From assembly GCF_030161575.1 (NCBI RefSeq), contig NZ_BSUL01000001.1:2399809-2463808 (forward strand): a stretch of 64,000 nt of DNA, given 5' to 3'. A model generated the notes under the pieces. It saw only the letters and a list, made by a program, of their open reading frames with translations, searched no databases and was not told the DNA's origin. Position numbers and translations under genes: made by a program. This document shows, in pieces, positions 16,410-23,244 of this stretch. Numbering within the stretch: position 1 is the first letter of the stretch; the number at the start of each line of letters is the position of its first letter. The stretch comes from Arenivirga flava. GTDB lineage: Bacteria > Actinomycetota > Actinomycetes > Actinomycetales > Microbacteriaceae.

Positions 16410-17217
16410 ACCGCCGCCTGCTCGTGCCCGATCCGATCGCGGTCGGCTCGGTCGCCGTCAGCGCCCGCGGCATCGGCGTCGAGATCGAGGGCAAGCGGAT
16501 TCTCGAGGACGTCGATCTGGACGTCGCCGCCGGCGAGGTGCTCGCCCTCATCGGGCCGAACGGCGCCGGCAAGTCGACTCTGCTCGGCGTGCTCAGCGGA
16601 GACGCGGCGGCGTCCAGCGGCACGGTCGAGATCGCCGGCACCCCGCTCGGCGACTGGCACCTGCAGGTGCTCGCCCGGCAGCGCGCGGTGCTCGCGCAGT
16701 CCAACGCCGTCGCCTTCCCGTTCAGCGTGCTCGAGATCGTCGAGATGGGCCGCGCCCCGTGGCGGCGCACCCCCTCGAGGACGAGGACGAGCAGGCCGTC
16801 GCCGACGCCATGGCGCGCACCGAGGTGACGCGCTTCGCCGAGCGGGCCTATCCGTCCCTCTCCGGCGGCGAGCGGGCCCGCGCCTCGCTGGCCCGGGTGC
16901 TCGCGCAGTGCACCGGCATCGTCATGCTCGACGAGCCGACTGCGGCGCTCGACCTCAAGCACCAGGAGGCTGTGCTGCGCATCGCCCGCGAGCGCGCCGC
17001 CGCCGGCGACGCCGTGGTGGTCGTGCTGCACGACCTCAACCTCGCCGCCGCCTACGCCGACCGCGTCGCGCTGCTCGCCGGCGGCCGGCTGCACTCCGTC
17101 GGAGCACCCGGGCGGGTGCTCACCGCCGAGACGATCGGCGAGGTGTACCAGCACCCCGTCGAGATCGTGCGGCACCCGCGCACCGGGCGCGCGATCGTCG
17201 TGCCCCTGCGCGACTGA
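16406..17217 (+). CDS. FecE/HmuV-type ABC ATPase, single frameshift
   Basis: ATPase partner of the upstream permease, about 270 residues once repaired. Walker A is GPNGAGKST, signature LSGGERARASLARVL, Walker B GIVMLDEPTAALD, and the switch His is in VVVLHDLN. The frame changes in a C run at 16770-16774: adding one C joins GRAPWRRTP to LEDEDEQAVADAM without losing residues. A single-base error in a homopolymer is the likeliest cause, because every motif on both sides is intact. Confidence 0.85.
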
Positions 17218-17365
17218 GCGGACACCGCCGCCCGGCATGAGCGCGCGGCCTCGTCGGGACGGGGCGCTCGCCGTGGTCGCCCGTCCTGCGCTGCGGGCTC
17301 GTCCTTCAGCACGGGCCTTCCGGGACGGGGCGCGACTCGCGGCCCCCGTCTGGCGGTGCGGGCGA

Positions 17366-17396
17366 CCGGGCCGGGATGTCAGGCACCCCGGCCCGG
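17366..17396. terminator. GC hairpin downstream of fecE-like gene
   Basis: 10-bp stem CCGGGCCGGG (17366-17375) with 17387-17396 and an 11-nt loop, about 150 bp after the ATPase stop. No T tract. Confidence 0.4.
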
Positions 17397-17548
17397 GACT
17401 GCGGCCTCGCGAGGGGTCGACCACATGGTCCGCGCCCTGCGCGGGGATCAAGGCCGCCGCCTCGGGGCCACGCTAGCGCAGAAGAGCAAGAAGCGGAATG
17501 TTTTTACCAGTTCGGGCCGAGCGGCATCCAACGCTCGCGCGCCGGGGT

Positions 17549-17613
17549 GCGCAGCGGTGTGACTCGTTGCGGCGTCTCGGGCTCGTTGAGCGCCACGACT
17601 CGCACCGCTGCGC
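17549..17613. repeat. 65-bp inverted repeat, possibly a distant palindrome-family member
   Basis: Arms at 17549-17567 and 17595-17613 pair at about 17 of 19 positions (GCGCAGCGGTG outer part perfect). Size and intergenic position resemble the 60-62 bp family, but the CGAC core is not clearly conserved. Confidence 0.6.
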
Positions 17614-17743
17614 CGCGAGAACCTTAGGGGGTCTGCGGAGCCTCGAGCTGGGCGCGACTCCCACCTCCGCGACCCGCGACGGCTGCGGGCGCCCGGCCTG
17701 GCGCGGGCCCGGCCGTCCCGTCCTGGCGTGGGAGGATCGACGG

Positions 17744-18274
17744 GTGAGCGAGCCCCTGCCCCCCGTCGCCCCGCCGGACCTCGACGCGGCCGAGCGGATG
17801 TGGGCCGCCTACGCCGCCGCGCACCCCGAAGCGCTGGTGGCCGGCGACGAGCACGTGGTCGAGGGCTTCGGCGACTCCGCCCCGCTCGCCGACGCGCTGC
17901 TGGACCTCGTGCTGCACGGCCCGAAGCGCGCCACGGCAGCCCTCTCCATCGAGTACGCGGAGGAGGGGCAGCAGCTGCCCCGCATCGGCGGCCACTGGAT
18001 CGCCTGCGACGGCGCCGGCGCACCCCGCGCCATCCTGCGCACCACCGAGCTGCGCCTCGGCGGCTTCGACACCGTCGACGCGGCCTTCGCGTGGGACGAG
18101 GGCGAGGACGACCGCAGCCTCGAGAGCTGGCGGCGCGAGCACCGCCGCTACTGGGAGCGCACGCGCGCGGCGGCGGGCAGCGCCTTCGACCCCGGCGACG
18201 AGATCGTGTTCGAGCGCTTCCGGGTCGTGTGGCCGCCGGAGCACGCGGACGGCTCGCCCGCCCAGGGCTCGTGA
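17744..18274 (+). CDS. ASCH-domain protein
   Basis: 176-residue protein with the ASCH fold (a PUA-like beta-barrel linked to RNA or modified-nucleotide binding). Readable features are FGDSAPLADALLDLVLHGPKRATAAL near the substrate pocket, RAILRTTELRLGGFDTVDAAFAWDEGEDD and a C-terminal VFERFRVVWPP strand. GTG start with GGGAGG nine bases upstream. The stop overlaps the GTG of the DNA methyltransferase by four bases, so both are made together. ASCH relatives include a nucleoside amidohydrolase. The coupling to a DNA methyltransferase hints at a role with modified bases, which is inference. Confidence 0.85.
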   Translation: MSEPLPPVAPPDLDAAERMWAAYAAAHPEALVAGDEHVVEGFGDSAPLADALLDLVLHGPKRATAALSIEYAEEGQQLPRIGGHWIACDGAGAPRAILRTTELRLGGFDTVDAAFAWDEGEDDRSLESWRREHRRYWERTRAAAGSAFDPGDEIVFERFRVVWPPEHADGSPAQGS

Positions 18275-19224
18275 GCCCGGCGGCGGAAGGAGCCGGCTCG
18301 GAGCCCGCCGCGCCCGAGCCGGCGGCAGCGGAGGCGACCGCCTCGGCGACGGCGGCGGACGGCGGGGCCGGCGCCGTGCATCCGCTCTGGACGCCCGACG
18401 GGCCCGATCTCGTGATCGCCGGCGACAACCTCGACGTGCTGCCGCGGCTGCCCGACGGCGCCTTCACGCTCGTCTACCTCGACCCGCCGTTCAACACGGG
18501 GCGCAGCCAGCGGCGCACCCGCACGACGAGCGTGCGCAGCGCGTCCGGCACCGTGCGCGGCTTCAAGGGCCAGGCCTACGAGCGCATCAAGGGCGACCTC
18601 ATGGCCTACGACGACGACTTCGAGGACTACTGGACCTTCCTCGAGCCGCGCCTCGCCGAGGCCTGGCGGCTGCTGGCCGACGACGGCACCCTCTACCTGC
18701 ACCTCGACTACCGCGAGGCCCACTACGCGAAGGTGCTGCTCGACGCGCTCTTCGGTCGGGAGTGCTTCCTCAACGAGCTCGTCTGGGCCTACGACTACGG
18801 CGCCAAGTCGAAGCGGCGCTGGCCGACGAAGCACGACACGGTGCTGGTCTACGTGAAGAACCCCGACGCGTACTGGTTCGACTCGGATGCGGTCGACCGC
18901 GAACCGTACATGGCGCCCGGTCTCGTCACCCCCGAGCAGGCGGCCCGCGGCAAGCTGCCCACGGACGTGTGGTGGCACACGATCGTCTCGCCCACCGGCA
19001 AGGAGAAGACCGGATACCCGACGCAGAAGCCCGAGGGCGTGCTGCGGCGCATCGTGCAGGCCTCCTCGCGCGAGGGCGACTGGGTGCTCGACTTCTTCGG
19101 CGGCAGCGGCACGACCGGCGCCGTGGCCGCCAAGCTCGGGCGCCGCTTCGTGCTCGTTGACCGCAATCCCGAGGCGATCGCGGTGATGCGGCAGCGGCTG
19201 CCGGAGACCGTCGACTTCCGCTGA
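18271..19224 (+). CDS. Site-specific DNA methyltransferase, beta class (orphan)
   Basis: 317-residue amino-methyltransferase. The catalytic motif IV, DPPF (about residues 71-74, in LVYLDPPFNTGRSQ), precedes the AdoMet-binding motif I, DFFGGSGTTG (about residue 274). This order defines the beta class (M.HinfI/CcrM-like N6-adenine or N4-cytosine enzymes), and DPPF favours adenine. GYPTQKPEGVLRRIV is the usual motif X region. No restriction endonuclease is adjacent, so it is an orphan enzyme, translationally coupled to the ASCH gene. The recognition site cannot be read from sequence. A repeat-dense spacer follows directly. Confidence 0.9.
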   Translation: MSPAAEGAGSEPAAPEPAAAEATASATAADGGAGAVHPLWTPDGPDLVIAGDNLDVLPRLPDGAFTLVYLDPPFNTGRSQRRTRTTSVRSASGTVRGFKGQAYERIKGDLMAYDDDFEDYWTFLEPRLAEAWRLLADDGTLYLHLDYREAHYAKVLLDALFGRECFLNELVWAYDYGAKSKRRWPTKHDTVLVYVKNPDAYWFDSDAVDREPYMAPGLVTPEQAARGKLPTDVWWHTIVSPTGKEKTGYPTQKPEGVLRRIVQASSREGDWVLDFFGGSGTTGAVAAKLGRRFVLVDRNPEAIAVMRQRLPETVDFR

Positions 19225-19279
19225 ATCGACCTTCCGCGCCCGGCGGCACCCGCTGAATCGACCCACCGCGCCCGGCGGC
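19219..19279. repeat. 29-bp direct repeat covering the methyltransferase stop
   Basis: Two copies (19219-19247, 19251-19279) with 27 of 29 matches. The first includes the last codon and the TGA of the methyltransferase gene, so the gene's 3' end has been duplicated into the spacer or the reverse. Confidence 0.8.
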
Positions 19280-19438
19280 CGCCGTTCAGCATCGCGACCT
19301 CTCCGCTCCACCGGATTCTCATGACCTCCGAGGCGCTCACCCGGCCATCTCCGGAGGTCCCCTGTGTCCCATCGGGCCCCGCCGCGGCCCGGGAGCGCTG
19401 GGCCGGGGCCGACCACTGGAACGCGTTCCCGCACTGAG

Positions 19439-19498
19439 GGAGTACCGGAGCGACAAAGGTGCTGTCGTACGACAGCACCTTTGTCGCTCCGGTACTCC
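19439..19498. repeat. Perfect 60-bp palindrome (family member 5)
   Basis: Every one of the 30 base pairs matches and there is no loop. Left half starts GGAGTACCGGAGCGACAAAG and the centre is GTCGTACGAC. The strongest palindrome in the window. It carries GCGACAAAGG at positions 12-21, exactly where the element at 19748 has it. Confidence 0.95.
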
Positions 19499-19703
19499 GA
19501 CACCGATCAACCACTCGGACGCCGATCGCCCGCTCCGACACCGATCAACCACTCGGACGCCGATCGCCCGCTCCGACGCCGATCAACCGCTCGGACGCCG
19601 ATCAACCACTCGGACGCCGATCGCCCGCTCCGACGCCGATCAATCACTTGGATGCCGATCGCCCGCTCGGACGCCGATCACCCGCTCCGACGCCGATCGA
19701 CAG
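19495..19703. repeat. 19-bp tandem repeat, eleven copies
   Basis: Units follow CTCSGACRCCGATCRMCCR with few differences, fused to the end of the 60-bp palindrome. Units of two types (ending AACCA and GCCCG) partly alternate. The period is not a multiple of three and no ribosome-binding site precedes it, so it is not coding. There are no spacers, so it is not a CRISPR array. Confidence 0.9.
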
Positions 19704-19747
19704 TGGGGCCGGCGGGCAGCGACGCTCGGGCATCCGGTTCCGGACTT

Positions 19748-19807
19748 GGGGCGCTTCGGCGACAAAGGGGCATGCGGCCGCACGCCCCGACGTCGTGAAC
19801 GCGCCCC
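19748..19807. repeat. 60-bp palindromic element (family member 6)
   Basis: Ends are GGGGCGC/GCGCCCC and the centre is a near-palindrome around TGCGGCCGCA. It is 49/60 identical to the element at 24741-24800 and shares GCGACAAAGG at positions 12-21 with the one at 19439. Confidence 0.85.
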
Positions 19808-19832
19808 GACGCGACTCGCAGCACTCGACCGC

Positions 19833-19896
19833 CGAGGCCACGAGGCCACGAGGGCGCGAGGGCGCGAGGGTACGAGGGTACGAGGGCCGGAGGGCC
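19833..19896. repeat. 8-bp tandem repeat, eight units in pairs
   Basis: Units run CGAGGCCA twice, CGAGGGCG twice, CGAGGGTA twice, then CGAGGGCC and GGAGGGCC. The AABBCC pattern shows that units were copied one at a time. Confidence 0.85.
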
Positions 19897-19929
19897 TGCA
19901 TGCGGCGGTCACCGGGCGCCCCCCACGAT

Positions 19930-19970
19930 GGAGTATCGGAACGACGAAGGTGTCGTCGTTCCAGTACTCC
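19930..19970. repeat. 41-bp palindrome (family member 7, centre deleted)
   Basis: 18-bp arms (19930-19947 and 19953-19970) pair at 16 of 18 positions. Left arm GGAGTATCGGAACGACGA parallels the arm of the 60-bp palindrome at 19439 in phase. It looks like the same element with 19 bp lost from the centre. Confidence 0.75.
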
Positions 19971-20010
19971 GCAGTCGTCTGGACGCTCCGATGCCGCCGA
20001 GTGCGAGCGC

Positions 20011-20118
20011 GAGCCGAGCGCAAGCCGAGCCGAGCCGAGCCGAGCCGAGCCGAGTCGAGCCGAGTCGAGCCGAGCGCAAGTCGAGCCGCACGCGAGCCGA
20101 GCGCAAGCCGAGCGCGAG
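20011..20118. repeat. CGAGC/CGAGT 5-bp repeat tract
   Basis: Long run of GAGCCGAGC and GAGTCGAGC units interrupted by GCAAG, ending about 60 bp before the LacI stop. Confidence 0.75.
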
Positions 20119-20174
20119 TACGAACGCCGACGTTGCCGATCACGGACCCGCGACCCGCGCGCCGCTCCGCGCCC

Positions 20175-21194
20175 CTACCCCGACCCGCGCTCCACGAGCT
20201 CGATAGGCATGATCGTGACGCGCGGCACCTCGGAGCCCTCGATGCGCGCGACGAGCACGTCGACCATCCGTCCCCCGAGCGCGACCGTGGGCTGGCGCAC
20301 CGTCGTGAGCGGCGGCGCCGCGTTGCGCGCGAAGTAGTCGTCGTCGACCGTGACCGCGCCGATGGTGCCGGGCACGTCGACGCCCCGGTCGCGCAGCACG
20401 CCGAGCGCGCCGTGCGCCATCTGCGCGCTCGCCGCGAAGAGCCCGTCGAAGGGCTCGCCGCTCGCGAGCAGCGCCCGCATCGCCTCGGCCCCGCCCTCAG
20501 GCGTGAAGTCGCCGACGGCCTCGGGCCCGTGCTCGAGCCCCGCCTCCTGCACGGCGAGGCGCCAGCCGCGGTGCCGGTCGAGGCCGGCCGCCATGGTCTG
20601 CGGGCCGGCGATGGACGCGATCCGCCGGCGCCCCCGCGACGCGAGATGGCGCACGGCCATGCCGGCGACCTCCTCGTTGTCGACGTCCACGTAGTAGGCG
20701 CGTTCGGCGCCCTCGCCGACCGGCCGGCCGCCGAAGACCACCGGCAGCTCGTCGCCGAGCTCCACGTACGACCGGTCGTCGCTGTGGTGCGAGATCACGA
20801 GCGCCCCGTCCACGTTGCCGCCGCGCAGGTAGCGCCGCGTCTTGTCGGGGTCGCTCTCCGAGGTGATCAGCATCGTGAGCGTGTAGTCGGTGCGCGCGGT
20901 GCCCATCGCCGCACCCTGCACGGCCGAGGCGAAGTAGGGGTCCGAGAAGAACCGCGCCGTGTTCTCGGGGATCACGAGCGCGATCGACTGGGTGCGCCGG
21001 CTCGCGAGCACCCTCGCGGCGCGGTTGGGCACGTAGCCGAGCTCGTCCACGGCGGCGTTCACGGCGGCCACGGCCTCGGCGGTCACCCGCGGCGATCCGT
21101 TGATCACCCGCGAGACGGTCGCCCGCGAGAGCCCGGCCGCGGCGGCGACCTGCTCCAGCGTGGGCGCGCCGCCGATGCGTTCGATCCTGCTCAT
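20175..21194 (-). CDS. LacI-family regulator, CebR/CelR-like
   Basis: 339-residue LacI/GalR repressor. The N-terminal helix-turn-helix and hinge are TLEQVAAAAGLSRATVSRVINGSPRVT with RAARVLASRRT. A periplasmic-binding-like effector domain follows (SIALVIPENTARFFSDPYFA ... DGLFAASAQMAHGAL). It sits beside a sugar ABC importer whose promoter has two TGGGAGCGCTCTCA sites, the site type bound by CebR/CelR repressors of cellobiose operons. A related GAGCGCTCCC core overlaps its own start region (21194-21207), which suggests autoregulation. A cello-oligosaccharide effector is inferred. Confidence 0.85.
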   Translation of the reverse strand: MSRIERIGGAPTLEQVAAAAGLSRATVSRVINGSPRVTAEAVAAVNAAVDELGYVPNRAARVLASRRTQSIALVIPENTARFFSDPYFASAVQGAAMGTARTDYTLTMLITSESDPDKTRRYLRGGNVDGALVISHHSDDRSYVELGDELPVVFGGRPVGEGAERAYYVDVDNEEVAGMAVRHLASRGRRRIASIAGPQTMAAGLDRHRGWRLAVQEAGLEHGPEAVGDFTPEGGAEAMRALLASGEPFDGLFAASAQMAHGALGVLRDRGVDVPGTIGAVTVDDDYFARNAAPPLTTVRQPTVALGGRMVDVLVARIEGSEVPRVTIMPIELVERGSG

Positions 21195-21207
21195 CCGAGC
21201 GCTCCCT
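21194..21207. promoter_or_regulatory. CebR-like half-conserved operator at the lacI start
   Basis: TCCGAGCGCTCCCT matches 11 of 14 positions of the cellobiose-repressor consensus TGGGAGCGCTCCCA and overlaps the LacI start codon. Possible autoregulatory site. Confidence 0.4.
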
Positions 21208-21251
21208 CCGACGGTCCGGCGTCATTCTAGGAGCCGTCCGGCGCCGGGGGC

Positions 21252-21280
21252 CGCATCCGCCCGGTCCACGAGCGGATGCG
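21252..21280. terminator. Hairpin built from inverted GCATCCGC octamers
   Basis: CGCATCCGC (21252-21260) pairs with GCGGATGCG (21272-21280), 9 bases after the stop of the permease gene on the minus strand. Terminator of the ABC importer operon. Confidence 0.55.
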
Positions 21281-21288
21281 CACCCCTG

Positions 21289-22173
21289 TCAGCCCTTGAC
21301 GGCGCCCTGCATGATGCCGCCGATGAGCTGCCTGCCGGCGACGACGAAGAGCACGAGCAGCGGCAGGGAGGCGAGCACCGCGCCCGCCAGCACGACGGAG
21401 TAGTCGACGTAGTAGCCGGACTGCAGCTGGCTGAGCGCCACCTGCAGCGTCGGGTTCTGCGGTGCCACGATGAGCGGCCAGAGGTAGTCCGTCCACGCGA
21501 GCATGAAGGTGAACAGGCCGAGGATCGCCATGGCGGGGCGCGCCGCCGGCACCGCGACGTGCAGGAAGGTGCGGATCTGGTTGGCCCCGTCCATCCGCGC
21601 CGCCTCGATCAGCTCGTCGGGGATCACGTCGACGAGGTACTGCCGCATGAAGAACACCCCGAAGGCGGTGACGAGCATCGGCACGATGATGGCGCCGAGC
21701 TCGCCGGTCCAGCCGAGCTGGCGCATGCTGATGAAGAGCGGGATGATGCCCAGCTGCGTAGGGATCGCCATGGTCGCGATCACGGACACCATGAGCCCGT
21801 CGCGTCCCTTGAAGCGCAGCTTGGCGAACGCGTAGCCGGCTAGGGTGCCGAAGGTGACGACCGAGAGGGTGATCACGCTGGCGACGATGAGGCTGTTGCC
21901 GACCGCCAGCCAGAACGGCACCGCGTCGAGCACGGTGAGCGCGTTGCGCACGAAGTTCTCGCCGGGGATCAGCGGCAGCGTCTCCGCGCGCGTCGCGTTC
22001 GAGCCGCTCGCGACGACGAACGACCACCAGAGCGGATACGACGAGCCGAGCACGAAGGCGGTCAGCAGCCCGTAGACGAGGAAGCCGGGTCGGTTGCCGA
22101 GCCCGCGTCGGCGACGCCGCGGTGCCTCCGGAGCAGCGGATGCGGTGGGAACGGGCAGGGTCGCGGCGCTCAT
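21289..22173 (-). CDS. Sugar ABC importer permease, MalG/CebG type
   Basis: 294-residue inner-membrane permease with six predicted helices. The cytoplasmic EAA loop is ELIEAARMDGANQIRTFLHVAVP. Its start overlaps the stop of the upstream permease by four bases. It is the last gene of the binding protein-permease-permease operon on the minus strand. No ATPase gene is present; in actinobacteria such importers often share a common ATPase (MsiK) encoded elsewhere. Confidence 0.9.
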   Translation of the reverse strand: MSAATLPVPTASAAPEAPRRRRRGLGNRPGFLVYGLLTAFVLGSSYPLWWSFVVASGSNATRAETLPLIPGENFVRNALTVLDAVPFWLAVGNSLIVASVITLSVVTFGTLAGYAFAKLRFKGRDGLMVSVIATMAIPTQLGIIPLFISMRQLGWTGELGAIIVPMLVTAFGVFFMRQYLVDVIPDELIEAARMDGANQIRTFLHVAVPAARPAMAILGLFTFMLAWTDYLWPLIVAPQNPTLQVALSQLQSGYYVDYSVVLAGAVLASLPLLVLFVVAGRQLIGGIMQGAVKG

Positions 22174-23186
22174 CGACGAGCCCCCTTCGATCGGTCGCGA
22201 CGGCGACGCACGGCGCTCTCGGCCGACGCGATCCGGCGGGAGAGCAGGAAGTTGATCAGGCCGATGCCCACGATCAGCAGGAAGAGCAGCCAGGCGATCG
22301 CCGCCGCCTCGCCGAAGTTCTGGCGGAAGAACGCCATTTCCCACAGGTAGAGCACCGAGGTCTGGAACTGCCGGTCGCTGCCGCCGACGCCGCCGGCCGT
22401 GGTCACGTCGAAGAGCCGCGGCTCGGCGAAGATCTGCAGGCCGCCGATGGTGGCGGTGATGAGCACGAACACGAAGGTGGGACGGATGCCCGGCAGCGTC
22501 ACCGAGAGGAACCGCCGCACCGCGCCGGCCCCGTCGATGGCCGCGGCCTCGTGCAGGTCGCGCGGCACCGACTGCATGGCCGCCAGCAGGATGAGCGCGT
22601 TGTAGCCGGTCCAGCGCCAGTTCACCATCGTGGCGATGGCGACGTGGCTCGCCAGCGTGTCCTGCTTCCAGTCGATCGGCTCGATGCCGACGACGCCGAG
22701 CAGGTTGTTGACGAGCCCGCTCTGCTCGTTGAAGACGCTCGAGAAGATGAGCGCCACCGCGACCGGGCTCACGATGTACGGCAGCAGCACGCTCATGCGC
22801 CAGAAGGTCTTGGCGCGCAGGTTCTGGTCGAGGACCGCGGCGATCACGAGCGCCACCAGCAGCTGCGGCACCGTGGAGAGCACGAAGATGCTCAGCGTGT
22901 TGCCGATCGAGTTCCAGAAGAAGCGGTCCTGCAGCACGGCGGCGAAGTTCGCGAGGCCGACGAAGTCGCCCTGCCCCTGCAGCAGCTGCCAGTCGTGCAG
23001 CGAGACGACGAGCGTGTAGACGAGCGGGAACAGGCCGGTGAGCCCGAAGAGCACGAAGAACGGCGCGATGTAGAGGTACGGCGAGGCCTTGACGTCGAAG
23101 CGGCTGAGGCGCTGGCGGCGCGTGAGCCGTGCGCGCGGTGCGGGCTGCGGGGGAGCGGATGCGGGGCGGATGAGCGTGGAGGTCAT
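22170..23186 (-). CDS. Sugar ABC importer permease, MalF/CebF type
   Basis: 338-residue permease. A cytoplasmic N-terminus of about 40 residues is followed by six helices starting at YLYIAPFFVLFGLTGLFPLVYTL. The EAA loop is DLHEAAAIDGAGAVRRFLSVTLPGI. It pairs with the downstream MalG-type permease and lies 58 bp after the binding-protein gene, probably on one transcript from the CebR-type promoter. Confidence 0.9.
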   Translation of the reverse strand: MTSTLIRPASAPPQPAPRARLTRRQRLSRFDVKASPYLYIAPFFVLFGLTGLFPLVYTLVVSLHDWQLLQGQGDFVGLANFAAVLQDRFFWNSIGNTLSIFVLSTVPQLLVALVIAAVLDQNLRAKTFWRMSVLLPYIVSPVAVALIFSSVFNEQSGLVNNLLGVVGIEPIDWKQDTLASHVAIATMVNWRWTGYNALILLAAMQSVPRDLHEAAAIDGAGAVRRFLSVTLPGIRPTFVFVLITATIGGLQIFAEPRLFDVTTAGGVGGSDRQFQTSVLYLWEMAFFRQNFGEAAAIAWLLFLLIVGIGLINFLLSRRIASAESAVRRRRDRSKGARR

Positions 23187-23244
23187 GGTGCGGACCCGAC
23201 GTCCCGGGCGGGGCCCCGGCCTGAGCCGGGACCCCGCCTCGGGA

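Larger units (their letters stand above)
17218..17743. other. 526-bp spacer after the iron importer
   Basis: No credible gene. It holds a terminator-like hairpin (17366-17396), an AT-richer stretch around 17495-17515 (GGAATGTTTTTACCAGTTC) and a 65-bp inverted repeat (17549-17613) before the ASCH gene. Confidence 0.6.
19225..20174. other. 950-bp repeat nest between methyltransferase and LacI genes
   Basis: No credible gene; reading frames here are produced by the repeats. In order it contains a 29-bp direct repeat, a small hairpin (GACCTCCG/CGGAGGTC, 19323-19359), a perfect 60-bp palindrome, eleven 19-bp tandem units, another 60-bp palindromic element, eight 8-bp units, a 41-bp palindrome and a CGAGC-type 5-bp repeat tract. 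Flanking genes converge on it. Confidence 0.8.

Noticed and set aside
19495-19703. CRISPR array
   Set aside because: The 19-bp units are directly abutting with no unique spacers, and no cas gene is in the window. It is a minisatellite.
19364-19798. Protein made of repeated DADRPLRRRS-like units
   Set aside because: The 19-bp period shifts frame every unit, no ribosome-binding site or leaderless promoter is present, and the translation reflects the DNA repeat.
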